From an uncultured Eubacteriales bacterium (GTDB taxonomy: Bacteria > Bacillota > Clostridia > Christensenellales > Christensenellaceae), in NCBI GenBank assembly GCA_900545085.1, contig UQXU01000004.1, forward strand, positions 1-56,659: a stretch of 56,659 bases of DNA. The letters run 5' to 3'. The notes under the pieces were generated by a model, which worked only from the letters and a program-made list of their open reading frames with translations, was not told where the DNA came from and made no database searches. This document shows, one piece after another, positions 16,156 through 24,367 of the stretch. Within the stretch, counting starts at the first letter, position 1; each line of letters starts with the position of its first letter. The translations under genes and the position numbers were made by a program.

Positions 16156-16996
16156 TTATTCTGACCTCCGGCTCGAGAAGGACGCCCGTCTTGGCGTACA
16201 CCTCCCGTCTCACCATTTCTATCAGCTCGAGTACGTCTCCGCTGGTCGCTCCGCCTCTGTTTATGACGAATCCGGCGTGCTTTTCCGAGACCTGCGCTCC
16301 GCCTACCTGAGCGCCTTTGAGTCCGCAGTCCTGAATCAGCTTCCCTGCGAAGTGCCCCTCCGGGCGCTTGAACGTGCTGCCCGAGCTGGGGAATTCAAGA
16401 GGCTGCTTGGATTTTCGCGCCGCGGCGTACTCCGCCATCCTGCGCTTGGCGTCCTCCATATCTCCGCGCTGCATTTTAAAATCGGCAGAAACTACTATCC
16501 AGTTTTCCCGCATCAGCCTGCTGCTTCTGTAGCCCAGCTCCAGCTCATCCGCGCCGACGGTCAAAAGCTCGCCCGAGGCTCTGTCCAGCACCTGAACGGA
16601 GATGAGAAAATCCTTCATCTCTCCGCCATAGGCCCCTGCATTCATGTAAACTCCGCCGCCTACCGTCCCCGGTATTCCGGAGGCGAATTCCAATCCCGTC
16701 AGCCCTGCCTTGTGCAGCTCGCGAACGAGAGTGTACAGCGTCGTCCCCGCCATTGCCTGTGCAATATCTCCCCGCACGGTCACGCCTTTAAGCGCGGTCG
16801 TGCGCACTACCGTCCCGCGTATGCCGCCGTCGCGGACTATCACATTAGAACAGCCCCCCAGCACAATCGCATCTCTATCCTCTTTCAGCGCATTCGCGAG
16901 CTCCTCCACGCTCTCCGGCAGAAGCAGCACATCCGCCGCTCCGCCCGTGCGCATCGTTGTGTATTCGCTCATATCCGCGCTCAATATTTTTTTCAT
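16142..16996 (-). CDS. murB: UDP-N-acetylenolpyruvoylglucosamine reductase MurB
   Basis: 284 aa, second cytoplasmic step of peptidoglycan precursor synthesis (FAD, NADPH). I place the start at the ATG of M-K-K-I-L-S-A-D (AGGA five bases upstream); a longer form from a TTG at 17041 lacks support. FAD-binding motifs: T-M-R-T-G-G-A-A-D, V-L-G-G-C-S-N-V-I-V, G-I-P-G-T-V-G-G-G-V-Y-M-N-A-G-A-Y-G; later S-G-S-T-F-K-R-P with the catalytic Ser region of the type IIa/b enzymes. A promoter-like TTGAAT-N17-TATATA lies about 60 bases upstream, overlapping repeat copy 2. Confidence 0.95.
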   Translation of the reverse strand: MKKILSADMSEYTTMRTGGAADVLLLPESVEELANALKEDRDAIVLGGCSNVIVRDGGIRGTVVRTTALKGVTVRGDIAQAMAGTTLYTLVRELHKAGLTGLEFASGIPGTVGGGVYMNAGAYGGEMKDFLISVQVLDRASGELLTVGADELELGYRSSRLMRENWIVVSADFKMQRGDMEDAKRRMAEYAAARKSKQPLEFPSSGSTFKRPEGHFAGKLIQDCGLKGAQVGGAQVSEKHAGFVINRGGATSGDVLELIEMVRREVYAKTGVLLEPEVRIIGEG

Positions 16997-17071
16997 ATTT
17001 TCCTGTACTTTTCCTTCTAAAAAATATTTATTTCTCAACAATAATTTATATAGCTGTTTCTTATTTAGTAT

Positions 17072-17155
17072 TCAATAAGGGGCGCCTCCCCTTAGACCCT
17101 CAGCGGCAGATCGCGCCGCCGCCTATAGCGGCGGGGGACATCTGTTCACGATTAT
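17072..17155 (+). repeat. Dispersed hairpin repeat, copy 2
   Basis: Begins TCAATAAGGGGC, contains CTTAGA, a CCGCCGC...GCGGCGGG hairpin and the tail CATCTGTTCACGATTAT. It overlaps the -35 region of the presumed murB promoter. Confidence 0.75.
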
Positions 17156-17193
17156 CATTTTACAGTAATTCGTCAGGTATGTAAACAGACAAA

Positions 17194-17224
17194 AGCGAGT
17201 CTCTAAAAAATCAGAGACCCGCCA
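17194..17224 (-). terminator. Terminator of the aro-pheA operon
   Basis: Minus-strand stem GCGGGTCTCT / AGAGACTCGC, T-rich loop, then TTTTGT. Confidence 0.8.
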
Positions 17225-17234
17225 TCTGCTTGTT

Positions 17235-18299
17235 CTAAAATTTTCCGATGAGCTTCAAGTTTTCACAGCAGGACGCCGCTTTTTCCAAAGCTCTGTCGCT
17301 TATATCGCCTTCTATTTCGACAAAGAAGCTGTATCGCCAGCTCTGCGCTTTTATCGGCCGCGATTCTATCCGCGTCAGGTTGCAGCCTTCCTCGGCCAAA
17401 GCCGCCAAAACTCCGACCAGAGTCCCCGTCCTATGCGCCAGATTGAAAGTCAGCGCCGCCTTGCTTCCGCTCTCCGGCTCGTGCATTGATATTACAAAAA
17501 AGCGCGTACTATTATTTTTCGAATCTGCCACATTCTGCGCGAGCACGTCCAGTCCGTATATCTCCGCCGCGTGCAGACTTGCCAGAGCCGCCTTTGTTTT
17601 ATCCCCCTGCTCCGCGACATACTTCGCCGCCATCGCCGTATTGAGCTGAGCATGAGTCTCCATGCCGTAATGCTCGCTCAGATATTCCGAACATTGGCTT
17701 ATCGCCTGAGAATGGGAGTATACGTCGCGCACGTCCGCCGCGTTCGCCCCCTTCACGCCGAGCAGCGCGTGACGCACGGGTATAACCACCTCCGCGACTA
17801 CGTTTACGTCATATCGCGAAAGAAGGTCTATATTCTCTGCCACTCCGCCCGCCACGGAATTTTCCACGGGGACTACGCCGTATTCCGCCCTGCCCTGCTG
17901 GACCGCACGGAATACATCTTCAAATGTGGCGCATTCCAGCAGCTCTCCTTCTGCGAATTTTGACGCCGCCTCGTGAGAATAAGCCCCGGGCACGCCCTGG
18001 AAAGCCGTCAGGCTGCTCTTTATCTTAGGTTTCAGAGTTTTTTTCTCCTGGAGCTGTTTAGAAAGATCCATCATGCAGTGCAGAAACTGCTCGCTCACGC
18101 TGACGTATCTCTCGTTCGCGCGGGAGAGTCTGTCTCTCAGGACCGCGCGTTCTCTATCCGCGTCGTATATGGGCATGTCGTTCGCCGCCTTATATGCGCC
18201 GATGTCCTCGCTCGTGCGCATTCTCATTTCAAATAGCTTTAATATCTCCGCGTCGATAGCGTCTATCTCTCGGCGCAGAACAGAAATGTCCTTTTGCAT
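17235..18299 (-). CDS. pheA: Bifunctional chorismate mutase / prephenate dehydratase
   Basis: 354 aa; the frame runs to 18401 but the ATG at 18299 has GGAGG nearby and begins the recognisable mutase domain. Residues about 1-90 form an AroQ chorismate mutase (L-R-R-E-I-D-A-I-D-A-E-I-L-K-L), about 95-275 the prephenate dehydratase (G-V-P-G-A-Y-S-H-E-A-A, and N-N-S-T-R-F-F-V with the catalytic Thr), and the end an ACT domain (C-N-L-T-R-I-E-S-R-P) that binds phenylalanine as feedback inhibitor. It makes phenylpyruvate from chorismate. Last gene of the operon, 29 bases after aroC. Its product, phenylalanine, fits the Phe-rich leader peptide at the front of the operon. Confidence 0.96.
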   Translation of the reverse strand: MQKDISVLRREIDAIDAEILKLFEMRMRTSEDIGAYKAANDMPIYDADRERAVLRDRLSRANERYVSVSEQFLHCMMDLSKQLQEKKTLKPKIKSSLTAFQGVPGAYSHEAASKFAEGELLECATFEDVFRAVQQGRAEYGVVPVENSVAGGVAENIDLLSRYDVNVVAEVVIPVRHALLGVKGANAADVRDVYSHSQAISQCSEYLSEHYGMETHAQLNTAMAAKYVAEQGDKTKAALASLHAAEIYGLDVLAQNVADSKNNSTRFFVISMHEPESGSKAALTFNLAHRTGTLVGVLAALAEEGCNLTRIESRPIKAQSWRYSFFVEIEGDISDRALEKAASCCENLKLIGKF

Positions 18300-18328
18300 T
18301 TTTCCTCCAAAATAGTAGATACTGTCTT

Positions 18329-19396
18329 TTAAACGAGCATGTCTGCCAGCGCGAGGCAAAGCGCACATTCCACGACCACCGCCCCGCGGACGCCTATGCA
18401 CCTGTCGTGCCGACCTTTTATGGTTATCTCTCTCGGCGTCATGCTGCGCACGTCGAAGGTCTGCTGCGGCAGAGATATGGACGGAGTCGGCTTGAACGCG
18501 ACGCGCAGAACCAAAGGAGCGCCCGACGTAATCCCTCCTAATATTCCTCCGCTGTTGTTGGACAGGAACGCCGGCTCTCCGTTCTTTATCGTCATTTGAT
18601 CGTTAAATTCGCTGCCTCTGCCCGCGGACATTTCAAAGCCCGCTCCGAATTCTATGCCTTTGACCGCAGGCACGCCGAAGAGCAGGCTCGCGACCTTGCC
18701 CTCCACTCCGCCGAACATCGGCTCTCCTAATCCCACGGGAAGCCCCACCGCGGCGCATTCTACCGTAGCTCCGACCGAATCCGCCCCCACGTTTTCAATT
18801 TCCGCCTGCATCTTCTCTTTTGCCTCGGCGGATATAACGGGAAAGGGCTGAACATTCAGCTCATTGAGCTGAGCCGCAGACACATTCAAAAGATCAAACC
18901 TCTCATCTGCCGCTCCTCCGACGCTGGCCACGTGCGCCCCGACGGTCACGCCTCTGTTCGCCAAAATGCCTCGAGCGACAGACCCTGCGAAGACTATCGG
19001 CGCAGTGAGCCTGCCCGAAAAATGACCGCCTCCGCGCATATCCGCCGCGCCGCCGTATTTAAAATAAGCTGCAAAGTCAGCATGAGACGGACGAGGCGTA
19101 TACAGTATGTCCCCGTAATCCCGAGAGCGCTGATCGGTATTTCGAATCACCGCGCATATAGGGCTTCCCGAAGCTATACCGTCCTTCACGCCGCTGAGTA
19201 TCTCGGGCAAATCCGGCTCCTTCCTCGCCGTCGCTCCCTTCGCTCCGCCCGGCGCCCTGCGCTTCATATCCGCCAGGATTCTATCCATGTCCAGCTTTTC
19301 TCCCGCCGGCACGCCGTCGATAACAACGCCTATAGCCGCGCCGTGCGACTCTCCGAATATGCTTATCTTTATTTTCTCGCCCCACGTGCTGCTCAT
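18329..19396 (-). CDS. aroC: Chorismate synthase
   Basis: 355 aa. Converts EPSP to chorismate using reduced FMN. Signature G-E-S-H-G near residues 15-19, R-P-S-H-A-D and G-R-G-S-E-F-N-D, G-G-I-L-G-G-I-T-S-G. The ATG overlaps the aroA stop as ATGA, so translation is coupled. Confidence 0.97.
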   Translation of the reverse strand: MSSTWGEKIKISIFGESHGAAIGVVIDGVPAGEKLDMDRILADMKRRAPGGAKGATARKEPDLPEILSGVKDGIASGSPICAVIRNTDQRSRDYGDILYTPRPSHADFAAYFKYGGAADMRGGGHFSGRLTAPIVFAGSVARGILANRGVTVGAHVASVGGAADERFDLLNVSAAQLNELNVQPFPVISAEAKEKMQAEIENVGADSVGATVECAAVGLPVGLGEPMFGGVEGKVASLLFGVPAVKGIEFGAGFEMSAGRGSEFNDQMTIKNGEPAFLSNNSGGILGGITSGAPLVLRVAFKPTPSISLPQQTFDVRSMTPREITIKGRHDRCIGVRGAVVVECALCLALADMLV

Positions 19397-20631
19397 TTAG
19401 TCTTGCCTCCCAGTTTTTTAAATTCATCCCAAAACTGAGGAGCCGATTTTTTCACGCAGTCCGCGTCATCCAGCTCTATCTCGCCGTCGCAGATCGCCGC
19501 CGCGACAGCCATCGCCATGGCTATTCTGTGATCGTTAAAGCTGCTGACCGCACATCCCGTAAGCCTGCCGCCGTTTATTATCATTCCGTCCTGCGTTTCG
19601 GTTATATCGCAGCCCAGCTTTGCGAGATTTTCGCATACCGTCGCTATTCTGTCGCTCTCCTTTATGCGCAGTCTCTCTCCGCCTATTATCCTCGACTCGC
19701 CCTGCGCCGCCGCCATAGCCACCGCGAGAGCGGGAACCAGATCGGGAGTATCAGAGACGTCGACGACCGCGCCCTTGAGAGCGCCGCCTTTGACAGTCAC
19801 ATTGCTGCCGCTGCGCTCTACGTTCGCGCCCATGTTCTGCAAAATATCGTAAATCGCCTTGTCCTTCTGCCGGCTCGCCGACGCAAGCCCTTTGACCGTA
19901 ACGCCCTGCTCGGAGAGCGCGCCCGCCACGGCAAAAAACGCCGCATGAGAATAATCGCCCTCACATTCGCAGTCGCGCAGCTTGTACTTCTGACCGCCCG
20001 GGATTGCATATCCGCTCTCTGTCTTTTCTATTTCAATTCCTGCTTTTTGGAGTGCGCTCAGCGTCATGTCCACATAGCCCGCCGATTCCAGAGGCGTCGT
20101 CAGCCTTATCTCGCTTTTTCCCTCAAGCAGCGGCAGCGACATCAAAAGACCTGATATAAACTGAGACGACACGTCGCCGCGCAGGCTGTAGACCCCAGGG
20201 CGCAGTCTCCCTTCTACCGTACAGCCCTCGTACTTCATGCCGTTCTCGGCGAACGCCTCCGCATACGGCTGCATAGGTCTTTCCAAAAGCCTTCCCCTGC
20301 CCGTGTATGTCACGCTGTCCGCGAACACCGCCGCAATAGGCAGCATGAGCCTCAGCGTCGTCCCCGATTCTCTGCAATCCAGCTCTATCTTATCGTGACT
20401 GGGTCTGGGTTTGTTTTGAAGATGGAGCACGTTTTTGCTCTTCTTGTGGAAATAGGACGCCACGCCCAGTCTGTGTATACATGAGAGCGTCGCGGATACA
20501 TCGTCGCTCAGGAATATGTTGTCTATTGTGCAGTCGTTTTCGGAGAGCGCTCCGCAGATTATCAGGCGGTGCGCCATGCTTTTGGACGGCTGAGCCTGTA
20601 TGCTCCCGTGCAGTGTTCCAGTTATTTTCAA
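19393..20631 (-). CDS. aroA: 3-phosphoshikimate 1-carboxyvinyltransferase (EPSP synthase)
   Basis: 412 aa. The frame opens at 20673, but ATGGAGGAAAG lies inside that stretch and points to a TTG start at 20631, giving M-K-I-T-G-T-L-H-G-S-I, the normal N-terminus. Substrate motifs are P-S-K-S-M-A-H-R near residue 16, E-S-G-T-T-L-R-L-M, G-D-V-S-S-Q-F-I-S-G, D-T-P-D-L-V-P and E-S-D-R-I-A. Glycine at the P-E-P-site motif could not be judged further. Lies 46 bases after aroB and overlaps aroC. Confidence 0.96.
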   Translation of the reverse strand: MKITGTLHGSIQAQPSKSMAHRLIICGALSENDCTIDNIFLSDDVSATLSCIHRLGVASYFHKKSKNVLHLQNKPRPSHDKIELDCRESGTTLRLMLPIAAVFADSVTYTGRGRLLERPMQPYAEAFAENGMKYEGCTVEGRLRPGVYSLRGDVSSQFISGLLMSLPLLEGKSEIRLTTPLESAGYVDMTLSALQKAGIEIEKTESGYAIPGGQKYKLRDCECEGDYSHAAFFAVAGALSEQGVTVKGLASASRQKDKAIYDILQNMGANVERSGSNVTVKGGALKGAVVDVSDTPDLVPALAVAMAAAQGESRIIGGERLRIKESDRIATVCENLAKLGCDITETQDGMIINGGRLTGCAVSSFNDHRIAMAMAVAAAICDGEIELDDADCVKKSAPQFWDEFKKLGGKTK

Positions 20632-20677
20632 AATCTTTCCTCCATTGATAGTAGATAGTATGTTTTTAGGCAAACGG

Positions 20678-21727
20678 TCAGTCTTTTTTCTGAGCCTCGA
20701 GCGCCCTCCTCACGTATCCAAGCATCTCCTCCGAAGTCATATGCCTGGTGTGAGCGTCGCCTATCCTGCTGATGAGCACGGCTCTCACTCCGTCCGCCTC
20801 CGCTTTTTTATCCATGCCCATCTGCGCGACTATATCCTCGGCGGAATAAGAACAGCGCGTGTCCAAGCCCTGCGCTTTCATTATTGCGTCCAGTCTCTCG
20901 GCCGTGCCCGTCTCCGTTTCTCCCATGTATTCTCCCACTCGCGTCATTATGCTCATCCCGACTGCGACCGCCTCGCCGTGCAGCAGAGAAAAATCCGAAA
21001 GAGACTCCACGGAATGACCTGCGGTATGCCCAAAATTCAGCAATGCGCGAACTCCCTTGTCCAAGGGGTCCTGCTCCACCACATCTGCTTTTATCTGCAC
21101 ACACCGCGTCACCATCTGCGCCACATCCCCACTTTCAATGGTATTTATCAAGGATTCATCGGCTATTGCGGCATATTTCACCACTTCAGCCATTCCGGCG
21201 CGGAATTGCCTCTCCGGCAGCGTTGCAAGAGCGCCTGTGTCCGCCAGCACTATATCCGGCTGATAGAAGCTGCCCACCATGTTTTTAGCTCCGCCAAAGT
21301 CTATAGCCACCTTGCCCCCTACGGAGCTGTCCACCTGAGCCAACAGAGATGTCGGAATCTGAACGAAGCCTATCCCGCGCATATACGTCGCCGCCGCGAA
21401 GCCCGCGAGATCTCCGATGACTCCGCCGCCCAGAGCCGCCACCGCGTCGCTTCGCCTCAGCTTGCTCTCCAGCAGAAATTCGTATATCTCCATGAGATAT
21501 TGCATACATTTGGTCTGCTCTCCGGCAGGCAGCACTTTTTCAAATACCTCTACGCCCGCCGCCTCCAGAGACGCACGCAGCTTCTCAAGATAGAGCGGCG
21601 CGACGTTCTCCTCCGTCACTATTGCCATGCGGGGGAACCTCGCCAGCTCCCCCGCTCTTTCGATAAGCCCTTCGCCTATGCAGACGTCATAGCTTCCATT
21701 TTCAGCATTTATTCTTATTCTACGCAT
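20678..21727 (-). CDS. aroB: 3-dehydroquinate synthase
   Basis: 349 aa, NAD- and metal-dependent. Motifs G-G-G-V-I-G-D-L-A-G-F-A-A-A-T-Y, P-T-S-L-L-A-Q-V-D-S-S-V-G-G-K, and the zinc ligands in N-F-G-H-T-A-G-H and L-H-G-E-A-V-A-V-G. Begins four bases after the aroF stop, so coupled. Confidence 0.97.
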   Translation of the reverse strand: MRRIRINAENGSYDVCIGEGLIERAGELARFPRMAIVTEENVAPLYLEKLRASLEAAGVEVFEKVLPAGEQTKCMQYLMEIYEFLLESKLRRSDAVAALGGGVIGDLAGFAAATYMRGIGFVQIPTSLLAQVDSSVGGKVAIDFGGAKNMVGSFYQPDIVLADTGALATLPERQFRAGMAEVVKYAAIADESLINTIESGDVAQMVTRCVQIKADVVEQDPLDKGVRALLNFGHTAGHSVESLSDFSLLHGEAVAVGMSIMTRVGEYMGETETGTAERLDAIMKAQGLDTRCSYSAEDIVAQMGMDKKAEADGVRAVLISRIGDAHTRHMTSEEMLGYVRRALEAQKKD

Positions 21728-21731
21728 TTAA

Positions 21732-22745
21732 TCACATCGTCTTGCCCGTCAGCTCGAGCATAGCCTTCACTTTAGTCATCAGCCCTGAGAACACCTCCGG
21801 CGTCAGGCTCTGCGGTCCGTCGCAAAGCGCCTTGGCAGGATTGTTGTGAACTTCTATCAGCAGGCCGTCCGCGCCCGCCGCCACGGCAGCCAGAGCCATT
21901 GGCTCTACCATATCTGAACGTCCCGTAGCGTGAGAGGGATCTACCACCACAGGCAGATGAGACAGCTGCTTTACCGCGACTACGGCAGAGAGGTCGAGCG
22001 TATTTCTCGTGTACTTCTCGAACGTGCGGATGCCGCGCTCGCAGAGAATTACGTTGTTGTTTCCGCGAGACATAATGTACTCCGCGCTCATGAGCCATTC
22101 TTCTATTGTAGAGGAAAGTCCGCGTTTTAGCAATATCGGTTTATTTGTCTTGCCTACTTCTTTCAGCAGGTCGAAGTTCTGCATATTGCGCGCGCCGATC
22201 TGTATTACGTCTACGCACATCTCGAACATCTCTATGTGCTTGGGAGAGACTATCTCTGAAACTATGGGCAGACCTGTATGCGCTCTGGCAGCCTGAAGCA
22301 GCTCCAGGCCTTTCTTCTCCAGACCTTGGAAAGCATAAGGAGATGTACGAGGCTTGTATGCGCCGCCGCGCATGAGCTTCGCGCCCGCCGCCTTAACCGC
22401 AGCGGCAGTCTCCTCCATCTGCTCTTTAGTCTCCACGGAGCACGGGCCGGCTATGACTGCGAAATTGCCTCCGCCTATCTTCACGTCTCCTATCTCAATC
22501 ACGCTGTCTACGGGGTGGAATTTCTTGTTAGCCTTTTTGAACGGCTCGCTTACGCGCATAATGCGCTCTACGCCGGGGCGCATCGTAAGTGCGTCGGTAT
22601 CGAGTATACCCGTGTCGCCTATGACGCCGAGTACGGTACAGTGTACGCCCTCGTTGCGCTGCACGTTCATTCCGTCTTCTGTCAGCTCTCTCTCTATATC
22701 GTGTATGTCCTCTGCGAGAGCGTCCTGTTTCATTACGATAATCAT
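21732..22745 (-). CDS. aroF: DAHP synthase, class I-beta with N-terminal regulatory domain
   Basis: 337 aa. First step of the shikimate pathway (phosphoenolpyruvate plus erythrose 4-phosphate). The first 75 or so residues form a ferredoxin-like domain (M-I-I-V-M-K start) like that through which tyrosine inhibits the Thermotoga enzyme; the barrel follows with A-G-P-C-S-V-E, R-G-G-A-Y-K-P-R-T-S-P-Y-A-F-Q-G, K-R-G-L-S-S-T-I-E-E-W, D-P-S-H-A-T-G-R. First structural gene of the operon, 68 bases downstream of the attenuator terminator. So feedback inhibition and attenuation would both sense aromatic amino acids. Confidence 0.96.
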   Translation of the reverse strand: MIIVMKQDALAEDIHDIERELTEDGMNVQRNEGVHCTVLGVIGDTGILDTDALTMRPGVERIMRVSEPFKKANKKFHPVDSVIEIGDVKIGGGNFAVIAGPCSVETKEQMEETAAAVKAAGAKLMRGGAYKPRTSPYAFQGLEKKGLELLQAARAHTGLPIVSEIVSPKHIEMFEMCVDVIQIGARNMQNFDLLKEVGKTNKPILLKRGLSSTIEEWLMSAEYIMSRGNNNVILCERGIRTFEKYTRNTLDLSAVVAVKQLSHLPVVVDPSHATGRSDMVEPMALAAVAAGADGLLIEVHNNPAKALCDGPQSLTPEVFSGLMTKVKAMLELTGKTM

Positions 22746-22813
22746 TTCAATATCCTCCTATAATCTTTGACTCTGAATATTATCGGTCTTTCTGTATTTT
22801 TTATTAGTGTAAT

Positions 22814-22852
22814 AAAAAACCGCCCGCGCCCGTTTCGGGAGCGCAAGCGGTA
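22814..22852 (-). terminator. Attenuator terminator before aroF
   Basis: Minus strand: ACCGC-TTGCGC-CCCG, loop AAA, CGGG-CGCG-GGCGGT, then TTTTTTA. It lies between the leader peptide and aroF on the same transcript, so readthrough must be regulated for the operon to be expressed. Confidence 0.88.
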
Positions 22853-22872
22853 ATCCTCGGTTTAGAAATATA

Positions 22873-22986
22873 TCAGAGAATATGCTCGACACGCCTAACG
22901 GGCAAAAGCTTAAACGCAAAATAGCCGTAGCCACTAAAGCTAAAGCTCGTAAACGCGAAATAGTTTTTGCTCATGGAGTGTGCCAT
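22873..22986 (-). CDS. Aromatic leader peptide of the aro operon (attenuator)
   Basis: A 37-residue frame not recorded among longer ORFs: ATG at 22986 with GAGG eight bases upstream, TGA at 22873. Residues 9-25 contain six Phe and three Tyr (Y-F-A-F-T-S-F-S-F, then Y-G-Y-F-A-F), far above chance, and no Trp. Ribosome stalling on the Phe/Tyr run when charged tRNAs are scarce would be expected to prevent formation of the downstream terminator and let transcription reach aroF. No further homologue is claimed. An internal Met at residue 5 has no ribosome site. Confidence 0.85.
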   Translation of the reverse strand: MAHSMSKNYFAFTSFSFSGYGYFAFKLLPVRRVEHIL

Positions 22987-23017
22987 CGCCGTATCCTCAC
23001 ATCTAAATTTCTGTTTT

Positions 23018-23046
23018 ATTATATCATCCGCCGATTAAATTTGCAA
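23018..23046 (-). promoter_or_regulatory. Promoter of the aro operon
   Basis: Minus strand TTGCAA (23046-23041), 17 bases, TATAAT (23023-23018); start of transcription expected near 23011, about 25 bases before the leader peptide. Confidence 0.75.
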
Positions 23047-23100
23047 TACGTTTTGCAGATAAATTCAGCGTATTAACATATTATTAACGCTCGCTTAATA

Positions 23101-23150
23101 CAGCCGCCGGAGGGAGAGGGCCTCCCTCTTTGCAGCTGTACAGGGAGCAC
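23101..23150 (-). terminator. Hairpin behind the flavodoxin gene
   Basis: Minus strand TACAGC..AGAGGGAG / CTCCCTC..GCTGTA. A good stem downstream of the flavodoxin stop, but with no real T run, so a terminator role is only likely. Confidence 0.5.
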
Positions 23151-23176
23151 ATTGCCATATAATTACCTGTCGCCGA

Positions 23177-23605
23177 TTAAGCGCGCGCCAGCATTCTTCC
23201 GAGGTCGTCGAGCTTCTCTTCGGCCGGACCTTCTGGCGCGCCCGCCGCGATTACAAAGTCATCTACTTGTTCTGCGCCAATCTCATCGCACTTTTCAGAC
23301 CATGTGCGCATCCACTGGCCGTCGCCCCAGCCGTAAGAGCCGAACAGGCCGATCTTCTTGCCTTTCAGACCTGCTTCGCACGCTTCCCACATGGGCAGGA
23401 ACTCGCCGTCCTCCAGCTCTTCATCTCCCATAGAGGGGCAGCCGAAGCCGATGGCTGTGTAATCGCCGATCTTGTCTGCGGAGAAGTCAGCCGCCGTGAT
23501 TAAGTCTACCTCTGCGCCCGCCTTTTCTGCGCCCGCTTTTACAAGGTTTGCCATAGCCTCTGTATTGCCTGTGCCGCTCCAATATACAATTGCTACTTTG
23601 CTCAT
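23177..23605 (-). CDS. Flavodoxin
   Basis: 142 aa, short-chain flavodoxin. GGAGA is only two bases from an ATG at 23611, so the second ATG at 23605 is the better start. The FMN phosphate loop is S-G-T-G-N-T-E at residues 10-16; G-F-G-C-P-S-M-G-D-E and G-S-Y-G-W-G-D-G are the isoalloxazine-binding loops. It carries electrons in place of ferredoxin when iron is scarce; a palindrome at 23677-23692 upstream suggests metal-dependent repression. Confidence 0.95.
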   Translation of the reverse strand: MSKVAIVYWSGTGNTEAMANLVKAGAEKAGAEVDLITAADFSADKIGDYTAIGFGCPSMGDEELEDGEFLPMWEACEAGLKGKKIGLFGSYGWGDGQWMRTWSEKCDEIGAEQVDDFVIAAGAPEGPAEEKLDDLGRMLARA

Positions 23606-23676
23606 CTTCATTCTCCTTTTTGCTTGTCTTTTTTATCGCAGACTCGCCGTTTTTTGGTTTGTCTGCTATAACTTAT

Positions 23677-23692
23677 ATTAGTATTTGCTAAC
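23677..23692. promoter_or_regulatory. DtxR-like palindrome before flavodoxin
   Basis: ATTAGTATTTGCTAAC: half-sites GTTAGC / ACTAAT around AAAT on the minus strand. Same pattern as the two sites before the DUF3793 gene. Confidence 0.6.
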
Positions 23693-23698
23693 TGAAAG

Positions 23699-24244
23699 CT
23701 ACTGCGCAACCGTCAGTTTTTCAATATCTCTGCCTTTCTCATAAAGCTCAAGATATATTCTGGTGCATTTTGTGTATTTCGCAAACGTGCTCTGAGCTTC
23801 GTCCACATTGCAGTACACTTTCCAGTATCCTGTGCATTTGCTGTTTTTCCCGCCGTTTACAATAAAGCCCACCACATCGTGCAGAGGATACCCTAAGAAC
23901 ACTCCTATCTCATGCGGAAAGCTGTCGTTAGAAATGCGCATTTCCAATCTATCCAGGCATTGCTCCGGAGTAAGACCGCGGTAGCCATATTTCGCCAGAA
24001 AGCTCTGCGTCGTCTTTTGGGTGAGCTCACGCCATAGCTTGAGAGGTCTGTATACGTATACCAGCGCGCGTTCCCCCTTAGAAAGCAGACGTACCTCCAC
24101 GCCTTTCTTTTTCAGCACATTCTTCACCTGCTCCAGCTCTCCTTCGAAGCAGGGGCATTTGCTGCACATACAGCCGAACAAACTCCCCGGCTTCAGCCCT
24201 GCGAGGGTAGGTGAACTGTGTTTTATTATCAGCCCTTCCAGCAT
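23699..24244 (-). CDS. DUF3793 family protein
   Basis: 181 aa. Cys-rich N-terminal region (G-C-M-C-S-K-C-P-C near 24-32), then a conserved body with Y-R-P-L-K-L-W-R-E and E-I-G-V-F-L-G-Y-P-L-H-D-V-V-G-F. The family is widespread in anaerobic Firmicutes, often beside flavodoxin and iron-uptake genes; function unknown. Here it precedes flavodoxin and has two palindromes in its promoter, so both are probably in one iron- or metal-responsive group. Confidence 0.88.
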   Translation of the reverse strand: MLEGLIIKHSSPTLAGLKPGSLFGCMCSKCPCFEGELEQVKNVLKKKGVEVRLLSKGERALVYVYRPLKLWRELTQKTTQSFLAKYGYRGLTPEQCLDRLEMRISNDSFPHEIGVFLGYPLHDVVGFIVNGGKNSKCTGYWKVYCNVDEAQSTFAKYTKCTRIYLELYEKGRDIEKLTVAQ

Positions 24245-24255
24245 ACAGTCTCCTA

Positions 24256-24305
24256 GTTAGATTGCGCTAACCAAGCGCAAATATATTTAGTTAGCCTTTG
24301 CTAAC
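24256..24305. promoter_or_regulatory. Two DtxR-like palindromes before DUF3793
   Basis: GTTAGATTGCGCTAAC (24256-24271) and GTTAGCCTTTGCTAAC (24290-24305), 34 bases apart, with ATATATTTA between them. The half-site GTTAGC resembles the TTAGGTTAGCCTAA consensus of DtxR/IdeR regulators. Confidence 0.65.
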
Positions 24306-24367
24306 CAAATATATTAAATCACATTTTCTCTTGTATGTCAACCAAATTTTTGATACTTTTTACTTTT

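Noticed and set aside
22745..23046. T-box riboswitch before aroF
   Set aside because: I see no T-box-like sequence or specifier loop; the leader peptide and its terminator explain the region.
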